DNA of 64,000 nucleotides from the NCBI RefSeq assembly GCF_009811795.1, contig NZ_BLJE01000006.1, positions 1-64,000 of the forward strand. Direction: 5' to 3'. Shown here piece by piece: positions 8,722-16,564 of this stretch (positions within the stretch are counted from its first letter, which is position 1; each line of letters opens with the position of its first letter). Below the pieces are notes generated by a model. The model was not told the origin of the DNA and did no database searches. It worked only from the letters and a program-made list of their open reading frames with translations. Origin of the DNA: Litoreibacter roseus. GTDB taxonomy: Bacteria; Pseudomonadota; Alphaproteobacteria; Rhodobacterales; Rhodobacteraceae. Made by a program: the position numbers and the translations under genes.

Positions 8722-9019
8722 CGAAGAACGGTTTTACCGCACTCACCCAACCATCTGCCGCCATGGTCTGCAGACCGCCACCAAGCGAAGCCGTAAAGTC
8801 CATCTGGATTTCGTCCGTGAATACCGAGCGATGCAGGTCCCAATCCTGCATATCAAAGGCCAACCCGTAATTCGTAATGACCTGGCGGATTTCTTCGCGA
8901 TCCAGAAGGTTTTGTAGTTTGGTTTCGGTGCTGCTGGCCGGTTCCGCGATCGGGGCTTGCTGTGCGGCGACAAAGGTTGGCAACATGGATGCGGCAACAA
9001 GTGTAGCAATGCGGTTCAT
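8722..9019 (-). pseudogene. SnoaL-like protein, 3'-truncated by the IS6 element
   Basis: Begins MNRIATLVAASMLPTFVAAQ, a clear signal peptide, with AAGGAG 8-10 bp upstream of the ATG. The mature part has the SnoaL/NTF2-like pattern LLDREEIRQVITNYGLAFDM-QDW-F-DE-Q-DF. The native reading ends after about 99 codons at the IS6 right end; a few IS-encoded residues then lead to a stop at 8711. SnoaL-like domains usually need about 130 residues, so the last strands are missing. It lies 78 bp downstream of the SDR gene on the same strand and was probably co-transcribed with it. Confidence 0.75.
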
Positions 9020-9097
9020 TCTAACTCTCCTTGGGTGTTTGTTGAGCGATGCGGCGCGGCACAATTGGTGCCGCGCTGATCTATCCGTTTCGGCACA

Positions 9098-9883
9098 TCA
9101 CCGGGCCAGAAAGCCGCCGTTGATGAACAGGGTCTGCGCGGTCACCCACTGGCTGCTGTCAGAGGCCAGAAAATCAATCAGCGGGACGATGTCGGTGATT
9201 TCACCCAGCCGTCCGGCCACGCTCATGTTGCTGAGGTAGGCGGTTGATTGCTCGGTCTCTTCGCCGTGGAAGAATTCGGTATTGATCGGACCAGGAGCAA
9301 CGACGTTCACCGTCACACCCCGGCTGCCGATTTCCTTCGCCAATGCACGGCTGAAGTCTTCCAGCGGAGCCTTGGACCCGGCATAGACGCCGTACATGCC
9401 CGTCGTGGCCCCCAGTAATGTTGTGCCCATGTTGATGATCCGGCCGCCGTCTTCGATGTGTTTGGCCGCTTGTTGCATCGCGAAGAATGCCGCCTTGGTG
9501 TTGATACCGAAGGCGCGGTCAAAGTCGGCTTCAGTGATCTCGGTAAAGGGCTTCTTGATGACGACGCCCGCATTGTTGATGACGATGTCGATGCGCCCGA
9601 ATGCGTCCTTAGCGGCGGCAAAGATCGCGTCGACCGCTGATGCGTCGGACAGATCACCGCTGGTGATCAGGGCGCGCACCCCATGTTCCTGCACGAGGCG
9701 AGCCGTTTCTTCGGCGTCTGCTGCCGAGCTGGCTGCGTGGTGATGCACCACGATATCTGCGCCACGGGCCGCAAGGCTGAGCGCAAAGGCGCGGCCCATG
9801 TTGCGGGCAGAGCCGGTGATTAGTGCGACCTTACCGGTAAGGTCGCGACCGTAGTTTGCGGATGTGTTTGTTTCGGTTGTCAT
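9098..9883 (-). CDS. SDR family NAD(P)-dependent oxidoreductase
   Basis: A 261-residue classical short-chain dehydrogenase. It has the cofactor motif TGSARNMG at residues 24-31, NNAG at 103-106, and the catalytic Tyr167-x3-Lys171 (YAGSK). The usual active-site Ser before the Tyr appears to be Thr (NMGTTLLG). I chose the ATG at 9883 because GGAG lies just upstream; the frame extends further, but the extra residues look non-native. A LysR gene is divergent, and a truncated SnoaL-like gene follows. Dehydrogenase plus NTF2-fold partner suggests oxidation of a small hydroxy compound, substrate unknown. Confidence 0.9.
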   Translation of the reverse strand: MTTETNTSANYGRDLTGKVALITGSARNMGRAFALSLAARGADIVVHHHAASSAADAEETARLVQEHGVRALITSGDLSDASAVDAIFAAAKDAFGRIDIVINNAGVVIKKPFTEITEADFDRAFGINTKAAFFAMQQAAKHIEDGGRIINMGTTLLGATTGMYGVYAGSKAPLEDFSRALAKEIGSRGVTVNVVAPGPINTEFFHGEETEQSTAYLSNMSVAGRLGEITDIVPLIDFLASDSSQWVTAQTLFINGGFLAR

Positions 9884-9904
9884 TTTCTTTCTCCATCTGG
9901 TTGG

Positions 9905-9924
9905 AGACAGGATCATGCCTGTCT
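9905..9924. promoter_or_regulatory. Palindrome in the SDR/LysR intergenic region
   Basis: A perfect inverted repeat, AGACAGG-ATCATG-CCTGTCT, lies between the divergent SDR and LysR genes. Its position and dyad structure make it a likely operator for the neighbouring LysR regulator. No binding data are implied. Confidence 0.45.
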
Positions 9925-9984
9925 TGCCGATGAAGATGGCGCGGCAGCCAATTTTCATGTAGACAGAGATTTGTCATTCACTGC

Positions 9985-10902
9985 ATGCGAAAATCGCAAT
10001 TTATGTTTGAGACAAATGAACAGCTTTTCCTGCGCGTCGTCGATGCGGGCACCCTCAAAGCCGCTGCGGAACAGATAAACGCCGATCCCTCAGCCGTGAG
10101 CCGCAAGATTGCCGCTCTGGAAGATCGACTGAGCGTCAAGCTGCTTCAACGCTCTACCAAGCGCTCAAGACCGACCGAGGAGGGTACTCAGTATTACGAG
10201 GGCATGCGGGCCTTGATCGAACAGCAATCAGCGCTTGAGGCCAGGATCGCGGGCACAGCGGACACGCCGACGGGCATGCTGCGTGTCACCGCACCCGTTG
10301 ATTTCGGGGCCGAGTTTGTCGCGCCGGTCCTCAGTAAGCTTCAAGAGCAAGCACCGAACTTGAAAGTCGAGTTGCTACTCGGGAGCACGTTCTCGGATCT
10401 CTTGGAGCAAAACATCGATGTGGCGATCCGTATCGGACGTCTGCCGGACTCCAGCCTTATTGCGCGGCGGCTCGGATCCGTGCCACGGGTCATTGTCGCG
10501 TCAAACAGCTATGTGGAGGCCAATGGCATGCCGATGACACCTGCACAGGCAGAAAAGCACCGATTCATCATCTACCGGCCCGAACAGAACAATACGTCAA
10601 TAAAGATGCGCCAGAACGGAAAACAGGTAACGATGCCTATGTCAGGCAACCTGACAGTGAACAGCGTGGCAGCCATTCGCAAGCTGATCTCAGCGGGCAA
10701 AGGTCTGCACTTGGGCCCAACATGGGTATTCAAAGACGGTCTGTCCGAAGGGTCAATTGTACGGGTCCTGCCTGAATATGAGTTGGAGGCCTTTCCGCTA
10801 CACGCTGTCTATGTACCCTCGAATTATGTGCCAGCCAAAGTGAGGGCCTTCATTGATCTCATGAGGAGGTCCGTTCGGTCCAACACAGCAATTACTGACT
10901 GA
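9985..10902 (+). CDS. LysR family transcriptional regulator
   Basis: A 305-residue LysR-type regulator. The N-terminal winged helix-turn-helix runs to about residue 65 (AGTLKAAAEQINADPSAVSR, then IAALEDRLSVKLLQRSTKR). The substrate-binding fold follows (TGMLRVTAPVDFG and later VAIRIGRLPDSSL). It belongs to the group with a V/D-A-G-T-L recognition region. An alternative start is the ATG at 10003, and neither start has a strong Shine-Dalgarno. It is divergent from the SDR gene, which it probably controls through the intergenic palindrome. The co-inducer is unknown. Confidence 0.92.
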   Translation: MRKSQFMFETNEQLFLRVVDAGTLKAAAEQINADPSAVSRKIAALEDRLSVKLLQRSTKRSRPTEEGTQYYEGMRALIEQQSALEARIAGTADTPTGMLRVTAPVDFGAEFVAPVLSKLQEQAPNLKVELLLGSTFSDLLEQNIDVAIRIGRLPDSSLIARRLGSVPRVIVASNSYVEANGMPMTPAQAEKHRFIIYRPEQNNTSIKMRQNGKQVTMPMSGNLTVNSVAAIRKLISAGKGLHLGPTWVFKDGLSEGSIVRVLPEYELEAFPLHAVYVPSNYVPAKVRAFIDLMRRSVRSNTAITD

Positions 10903-11270
10903 GCCCAAATCCGTAACGTGCGGTGCGGCCCGAAAGCTGATTTTCAATAATACCAGCTGAACAGCGGCAAAGTCCCACGAACTGTGAATTCTCCATCCCT
11001 TGATTTCGCGGTTGCAACGAATGGCCGATCTGCTGCGCCGCACCGCAGCACGCCGACCGGTGGTTGAATGGCCGGTTTGGGCCGTCACCGATGGTCATTC
11101 GGAGCCTTGCATCATTCTTTAAAAATCGAGGGTTCGACCCGTCATAGCTGTAACTTGCCGCAACCGCAGCGGATGAATGTTCTGATCCATGCTCTGTTAA
11201 TCAACCGTCAATTATTCTCGTTTGCTATTTCAAACGTGTTACCGCACCACCCGGGCCAGTCGATGTGGTG
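10903..11270. other. Intergenic region with repeat copy A
   Basis: No gene is visible between the LysR gene and the convergent hlyD-like gene. The left two thirds hold copy A of the dispersed repeat. Near the right end GCACCAC (11244-11250) pairs with GTGGTGC (11265-11271). This hairpin follows the hlyD-like stop but lacks a T tract. Confidence 0.6.
10968..11084 (+). repeat. Dispersed intergenic repeat, copy A
   Basis: It starts near AAAGTCCCACGAACTGTGA and ends at TTTGGGCCG. It aligns by eye with copies at 19593, 20629 and 25513, all in the same direction. Shared landmarks are GTCCC..ACTGT.A.TT, then GCAACGAATGGCC, then CGCACCGCAGCA, then GGTTTGGGCCG. It lies at the left edge of the secretion-like module. 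Confidence 0.6.
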
Positions 11271-12599
11271 CTACCTTTCTGAGAAGGATTTTCTGAGGGT
11301 CGTATCGATGGGTTTCAAGAAGTAAGCGAGGACGGTCTGTTCGCCGGTTACAATCTCAGCGACCACAGTCATACCGGAGCGAAGAGCACGCACCTGTTTC
11401 TCTTGACCTATAACAGTCTGGTTCAGGCCAATAGCGGCACGAAAGTAGTGCTCACCCGTGACCTCATCAGTAATGGGTACGGGCGACAAGGATAGCAATT
11501 GCCCGGTGACCCTGCCAAATCGCCGCGGGTCAAACGTATCTACGCCGATAGACACAGGCTGAGCCATGTCGATATGTCCGATGTCATTGGCGGGAATGCG
11601 CGCCTCGACGACCAACCCCCTTTGAGCGGGAACAACTTCGAACAATGTCTCGCCAGGCTCAATTACTTCTCCCAGATTGGGGAAAGCGACAGATTGAACG
11701 ACGCCGCTTTCGGGGGCCACGACTGACAAGTCGGCATGACGTGCGGTCGTTTCGGCCAGTGCTGCGGCCAGTTCCACCAATGCGTCACCCTTGCTTTGAA
11801 TTTCGTCACGTGTCCGTTCCCGCAGGTCCAGGTGCGCTTGGTCCCGCTCAGCGGTCGTGCGCGCCAGTGCGCCACGCGCTTCGGCCAGTTCGACGCGCGC
11901 AGCGTTCGTCGCCACCTGAAGTGCATTCAGTTGCTCTTGTTCCACCTGAAATTGACGTTCGGTCATTAGGCCCTGTTCGCGTAGCGTGCGTGTTGTATCC
12001 ATCTGCTTTGATTTGGCCGCGACACGCTGTTCATTGAATGCAAGTGCGGCGGCAAGGACGCTGATCGTTTCGGACTGCCGATCAATTGCAAGTGTCCTGA
12101 CCGTCTGGTTTTGCACATGCAGGTCGAGCTGGTCGGCCGCACTGTCAAACCCACCGCTGCGCAGGACGTCGACACTGTTCGATGTGAGTGGCGCGCCGGA
12201 ACTCAACACTGTTTTCAAAGCCCGCAGGTTTTCGAGGCGAAACCGTTCATGTTGTTCCTGCGCGCTCAGGGTCGCGATGTTGCGCAGGAGGTCAGGCTGT
12301 TTCAAATCAACCAAAGGGGTGCCTGCGGCCACAAGTTCCCCTTCCACCACATGAATGGCGTCGACAATGCCGCCTTCAAGGGTTTCAACCTGGCTGTAGT
12401 TGCCTTGTGGCAGGATTTCGCCAGGTGCGCGCGTCACGTTTGGCATGTTGGTATTGGCGGCCAAAACAATCAGCCCAATGAGCATTGCGCACAAGCTGAA
12501 CGCGATACGCGCGGCGAGGCGCGGCTGGCGGATCAGCTCTTTTTGCTTTGCGCGGTCTATCGCACCTTTGGCGTGCGGAGGTCCTGTTCTACGTTTCAT
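11271..12599 (-). CDS. HlyD family type I secretion adaptor
   Basis: A 442-residue membrane fusion protein of the type I secretion group. A short cytoplasmic N-terminus is followed by one membrane helix at about 30-50. Then come VTRAPGEILPQGNYSQVE and LEGGIVDAIHVVEGELVAAG, the hallmark lipoyl-type start of HlyD/PrtE adaptors. A long coiled-coil (about 85-285) and the second lipoyl half with a beta-barrel (VVAPESGVVQSV onward) complete it. The ATG overlaps the stop of the upstream ABC gene by 4 bp. It would bridge the inner-membrane ABC pair to an outer-membrane TolC protein, for which no gene is present here. Family call firm. Confidence 0.9.
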   Translation of the reverse strand: MKRRTGPPHAKGAIDRAKQKELIRQPRLAARIAFSLCAMLIGLIVLAANTNMPNVTRAPGEILPQGNYSQVETLEGGIVDAIHVVEGELVAAGTPLVDLKQPDLLRNIATLSAQEQHERFRLENLRALKTVLSSGAPLTSNSVDVLRSGGFDSAADQLDLHVQNQTVRTLAIDRQSETISVLAAALAFNEQRVAAKSKQMDTTRTLREQGLMTERQFQVEQEQLNALQVATNAARVELAEARGALARTTAERDQAHLDLRERTRDEIQSKGDALVELAAALAETTARHADLSVVAPESGVVQSVAFPNLGEVIEPGETLFEVVPAQRGLVVEARIPANDIGHIDMAQPVSIGVDTFDPRRFGRVTGQLLSLSPVPITDEVTGEHYFRAAIGLNQTVIGQEKQVRALRSGMTVVAEIVTGEQTVLAYFLKPIDTTLRKSFSER

Positions 12600-14689
12600 G
12601 ACAAATCCTCAAGATTATTTAAAACAGCCATGACTTTTTTGAGCCCTTGTGCGCCCGTGTCATTCACCACAAGCCTTCCCTCATCAAGAAACAGAAAACG
12701 ATCAGCAAGGTGCAGAAAGGATCGATCAGACGTGGCAATGTATAGGGTGCGCGCGCCTTTCACTTGTTCCACCCATACCTTGAAACCCTTGCGACCTTGA
12801 TCGTTCAGACCTGCGGTTGGATCGGCAAAAAGATGGATCGGGGCAGACCGGGCGATACTGCGCGCAAGCGACAGCGCCTTGAGCCAATGCTCAGGCAGCG
12901 CGCTGGCCGCATCGTCGCGCAATCTGGTTTGGAGGCCCTCTGGCAACTCCTCAAAGTCGCCCTTGAGGCCGACATGCGCTAGGGCAGCTGTCATCTCCGC
13001 TTCGGACAGGATTGGGGTGCCGAGACGGAAGTTCTGTGCGACTGTGCCGTAGAAAAAAGCGCTGTTCTGGCGCGCTGACGTCACAGAACGCCGCAATTCG
13101 TCCCGCGCGAGTTGGCGCATATCAATGCCATCGATTTCAATTGTTCCAGCCTGAGGCACATAGAGCCCACCAATGAGGTCGAGCAGCGCTGTGCGGCTCG
13201 TCCCGGTTCCCATGACCACAACCAGTTCACCGGGTTTGCTGCCAAAGCTGACTTGGTTGAGTAAAGGACTCGTCAGTGGGTCGGGGCGGTATGTGACACC
13301 CGAAAACTGAATGGCACCCTCTAGAGTCATTTGATGTAAGGCCGCATGCCCCTGTTCAAACTCCTCAGTCAGGGCAAGCACACGGTCCGCTTGTTTCTGG
13401 CTTTTCAAGAACATCAGGATTTGAGGGATATTTGCATGTAGGGCGTGCAAAGGAGCGATGACCTTGGACACCAAGGCGATTACTGCGATCAACCCGCCGA
13501 AACTCAAATCGCCCGCCAGCACGGCCTGTGCGCTCAGCACAATTGCAGACACGGTCGCTAATGCCGTCGCGGTCTGCGCGAGCGACTGCATTGATGTCCG
13601 GAATTGATGCGCGCGGCCTGATGCCCGTTCAGACACTTCTGTCAAGGGCACACTGCGCAAGCGCCAGATCTCGGCCAGACCCAGATTTACAATTGCACTC
13701 TGGTGGTTGATTGCGTCCTGCAAGACCGCCTTGCTGGCCTCGGCTTCGGCGCTGGCCTTGGCATCCAGCCGCTTCTGTATGGGCAACGCCACACAGCTCA
13801 GAACAACGAAAAAAGCAATGACGCACAAGGTGAGCACGCCCACTGGAATACTGATATACATAAGGACCGCCAAAAAGATCAGTGCAAAAGGCAGGTCTAG
13901 AAGACCGCTCATGACTTGGCCCGTAAACACATCGCGCAGTGCTTCAAATTGGCGGAACCGCGACAGTTGCTGATTGACGCTAGACTTTTGCAGTTGCTGC
14001 AAAGGCAGCGCCATAAATTTGCGGAACAGAGCAACTGACAAAGACTGCTCAACCTCGCGTCCCACATAGGCAATGGCGGTGCTGCGCGCAGAGCGAAGGC
14101 TGAAATCTGTCGCTAGGATGACGCCCACCCCGATGGCCATCGACACCAGCAGATCAACCGAGCCCGCCGGGATGACGCGATCGTAAATCGCCATGATAAG
14201 CAGCGGGGTCAACAGGCCAAGCGCGTTGGTCAGAAACGAAGCGAGGATCAGCCATGGCAGCATGGGTCGTAGCGCGCCAAGCGTTTCGGACACATTTGTT
14301 GCGCGCCGGTCTACGCTTTGGCGCTGGTGTGGCTCAATCCGAAGGACCTGCACGATGCGGCGTGTGGCAGAGTGTGTTCGCCGACCTGACGGTTTAGCGC
14401 TTTCGATCAAAAGGCCACTGGCTGTCTGATCCAATGCGACGTAAACTGATCCCTTGTCCGGTATCACAAGTGCCGGACATTCAGCTTGTGTGATGTCCGT
14501 TTCGCGGCACCGCACCTCCGAAAAGGGAATGCGCATGTTGTTGAGCGTCTGGCGCAGTTCGGCCGGATGCAATTCTTGGGACATGTGCGGAAACGCTTCG
14601 AAGACAGTTACGTCATCACTGCGCCAGCCGCCCGCCAACAACACCGTTTGCAACAAAGCGTTCGCCTGTTGGATCGCGATGCCGGTCAT
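12596..14689 (-). CDS. T1SS-type ABC transporter with degenerate ATPase domain
   Basis: A 697-residue ABC half-transporter of the type I secretion group. Residues 1-120 look like a C39-like domain without the catalytic Cys. Six membrane helices follow (about 140-420), then a nucleotide-binding domain (about 455-690). Every ATPase motif is altered. Walker A at 493-503 is MGTGTSRTALL, one residue short, with Arg in place of Lys. The signature at 596-600 is SALPE instead of LSGGQ. Walker B reads HLFADPTAG, losing Asp-Glu, and Ser654 replaces the H-loop His. The Q-loop Gln541 is kept. It overlaps both neighbours by 4 bp, and the frame is intact, so this looks like divergence rather than decay. 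Confidence 0.85.
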   Translation of the reverse strand: MTGIAIQQANALLQTVLLAGGWRSDDVTVFEAFPHMSQELHPAELRQTLNNMRIPFSEVRCRETDITQAECPALVIPDKGSVYVALDQTASGLLIESAKPSGRRTHSATRRIVQVLRIEPHQRQSVDRRATNVSETLGALRPMLPWLILASFLTNALGLLTPLLIMAIYDRVIPAGSVDLLVSMAIGVGVILATDFSLRSARSTAIAYVGREVEQSLSVALFRKFMALPLQQLQKSSVNQQLSRFRQFEALRDVFTGQVMSGLLDLPFALIFLAVLMYISIPVGVLTLCVIAFFVVLSCVALPIQKRLDAKASAEAEASKAVLQDAINHQSAIVNLGLAEIWRLRSVPLTEVSERASGRAHQFRTSMQSLAQTATALATVSAIVLSAQAVLAGDLSFGGLIAVIALVSKVIAPLHALHANIPQILMFLKSQKQADRVLALTEEFEQGHAALHQMTLEGAIQFSGVTYRPDPLTSPLLNQVSFGSKPGELVVVMGTGTSRTALLDLIGGLYVPQAGTIEIDGIDMRQLARDELRRSVTSARQNSAFFYGTVAQNFRLGTPILSEAEMTAALAHVGLKGDFEELPEGLQTRLRDDAASALPEHWLKALSLARSIARSAPIHLFADPTAGLNDQGRKGFKVWVEQVKGARTLYIATSDRSFLHLADRFLFLDEGRLVVNDTGAQGLKKVMAVLNNLEDLS

Positions 14690-16380
14690 GCTGCACCTGC
14701 TTCAAGTCTGCGTGCCGCCTGCGCATCGGCCCGTGCGTCTGCATCCCATGCGGCCAAATCCGCTTCATTTGCGGGTCCAATCGACAGAATATCGTCAGCG
14801 AGACGTTTCATGCGGGGGTCTAGGCTGGCCATCAATATGGTCGGGCGCGATGGCAGGCTGGCGAGGCACTTGCTGAGCGCTTCGCGTTCGGGTGTTTCCA
14901 AAAAACTGGTTGGCTCGTCCATCAGCAAGACCTTGGGTTGCAGTGCCAGCACGCGCACCAGCGCAATCAATTGCCGATTGACGCGGTCCAGTTCAAAAAT
15001 ATTGCTGGTGTTCAACTCGGTCAGATACCCGGCCGGTTGCCGGAAGATTCGCCGCTCCAGACCAAGCTGTCGTGCGAAGCACTTGGCCCGCTCGATCTGT
15101 TCGGCATCGCCAAAGGCACTGATATTGTCCAGCACAGTGCCTGTGAAGATCGCTGGCGCACGCTCCAGCACGACCAACGCAGATGCACCGCGTTCTGACA
15201 GCCGGTCGACAGCCATCAACTCGTCAATAAGAATGCTGCCGCCGTGGGGGGAGGCCTGACCTGTGATCGCATCAATCAGAGATGCCATGGCCCATTCTTG
15301 TTGCGGCTCGACCAAGACAGTTGATCCTGCCGGGATAACTTTGGAGATCGGCGCTGTGCTGCCAGCTTCGCCCAAAACAACTTCTCTCAAGACAATGTCG
15401 CCCCGCAAGGGTTGCACCGGACGCTCGGGCGTATGCGGGCTTTCCAAAGCGTCCATCTTTTCCAGCATGCGCCGCGACACAGAGATCATCTCTGATTGAA
15501 CGCGCAGCGTAACAAGCCGCGTAAGCGGTTGGATGATCCGGCCATTCAGCATCATGCAGGCTGCCAGCTCAGCGATGCCAATGGATCGCTGAATAACCAG
15601 AAAGGCTCCGAACAAGCCAATGCCGGCAATCGACAATTGCGAAATGATTGATCCAAAGCTCTGTGCAAATCCTGAGAACAGAATCAGCTTGTGGCTGGTT
15701 TCAACTGTCTGACCCTGCAGCCTTTCGAACCGGCGGGTCATCTGCGGCTCCATCGTGTTCGATTTGACTGTCGCGATCTTGGACAACACGTCTGATAGGA
15801 ACGAATAGCGCCGTTCATCCAACGCTTTGCGATTGTCAAAGATAGAGCCCTGCGCGGACTTCATGATGGCGGCAAAGACCAGCACCGCCAGAAGACATGC
15901 CAGCGGAACCATGACCAGCCACCCGCCAATCAGAGCAACCATTGCAAAGAATACGGCGGTGAATGGCAAATCTATCGCAAGCGCTTGGTTCTGGCCGGAA
16001 AAGTGGTCACGCAATCGGGTAACCGCCCCGTATCGCTCAAGGTGTAAGGCCGCGGGAATGTTGGCAAATTTGCGCACGTTGGCCGCGCTGACCCGATTGA
16101 GAAATCGCATATGGTTGTCAACCGCCGCCCGCTCTGCGGCTGCGTTCAGAACGACCGATCGTGACCAGCGCAATATAAATTCCAACCCTGTAGACGCGCA
16201 CAGCAACAAGGTCAGCAGACTAAGTGTTTCATAAGACTGAAACGGGATAACGCGGTCAAAAATCAGCAAGATTGTCACGGGCGTCAGCAATGCAAGGGTA
16301 TTGAGCGCCAAAGACGCTGCAATAATAGGACCATCTATGCGGAGGCCACCAACGCGACCTCTCCATGTGTCATTGAGCAT
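14686..16380 (-). CDS. T1SS-type ABC half-transporter lacking Walker A
   Basis: A 564-residue ABC half-transporter without a C39-like domain. Membrane helices occupy about 15-300 (LLTPVTILLIFDRVIPFQSY is typical of T1SS permeases). The nucleotide-binding domain is degenerate in a different way from its partner's. The Walker A position (357-368) reads VEPQQEWAMASL. The Q-loop Gln is Glu406, the signature (461-465) is IFELD, and the H-loop His is lost (near Ser519). Walker B is intact (LLMDEPTS, Asp488-Glu489). First gene of the operon, divergent from the PA14 protein gene across 184 bp. It probably forms a heterodimer with the next gene product. A fully canonical ATP site cannot be assembled from the two. 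Confidence 0.85.
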   Translation of the reverse strand: MLNDTWRGRVGGLRIDGPIIAASLALNTLALLTPVTILLIFDRVIPFQSYETLSLLTLLLCASTGLEFILRWSRSVVLNAAAERAAVDNHMRFLNRVSAANVRKFANIPAALHLERYGAVTRLRDHFSGQNQALAIDLPFTAVFFAMVALIGGWLVMVPLACLLAVLVFAAIMKSAQGSIFDNRKALDERRYSFLSDVLSKIATVKSNTMEPQMTRRFERLQGQTVETSHKLILFSGFAQSFGSIISQLSIAGIGLFGAFLVIQRSIGIAELAACMMLNGRIIQPLTRLVTLRVQSEMISVSRRMLEKMDALESPHTPERPVQPLRGDIVLREVVLGEAGSTAPISKVIPAGSTVLVEPQQEWAMASLIDAITGQASPHGGSILIDELMAVDRLSERGASALVVLERAPAIFTGTVLDNISAFGDAEQIERAKCFARQLGLERRIFRQPAGYLTELNTSNIFELDRVNRQLIALVRVLALQPKVLLMDEPTSFLETPEREALSKCLASLPSRPTILMASLDPRMKRLADDILSIGPANEADLAAWDADARADAQAARRLEAGAA

Positions 16381-16564
16381 GTTTGCAGAGCCACCTTAGA
16401 AACACCCTTCACTTGGCACGCTGATCATTGCTCGATGGTAAATTCTCAAAGAAAAGATCGACAGTATTTCAATCAATTGCTTCGGAATAAAGAAACGGAT
16501 CGTCAACGATGTCCTGATAGCCCGAGATTCATTCAGAGTGAATATTTTAGTGAGGGTCGCCGTG

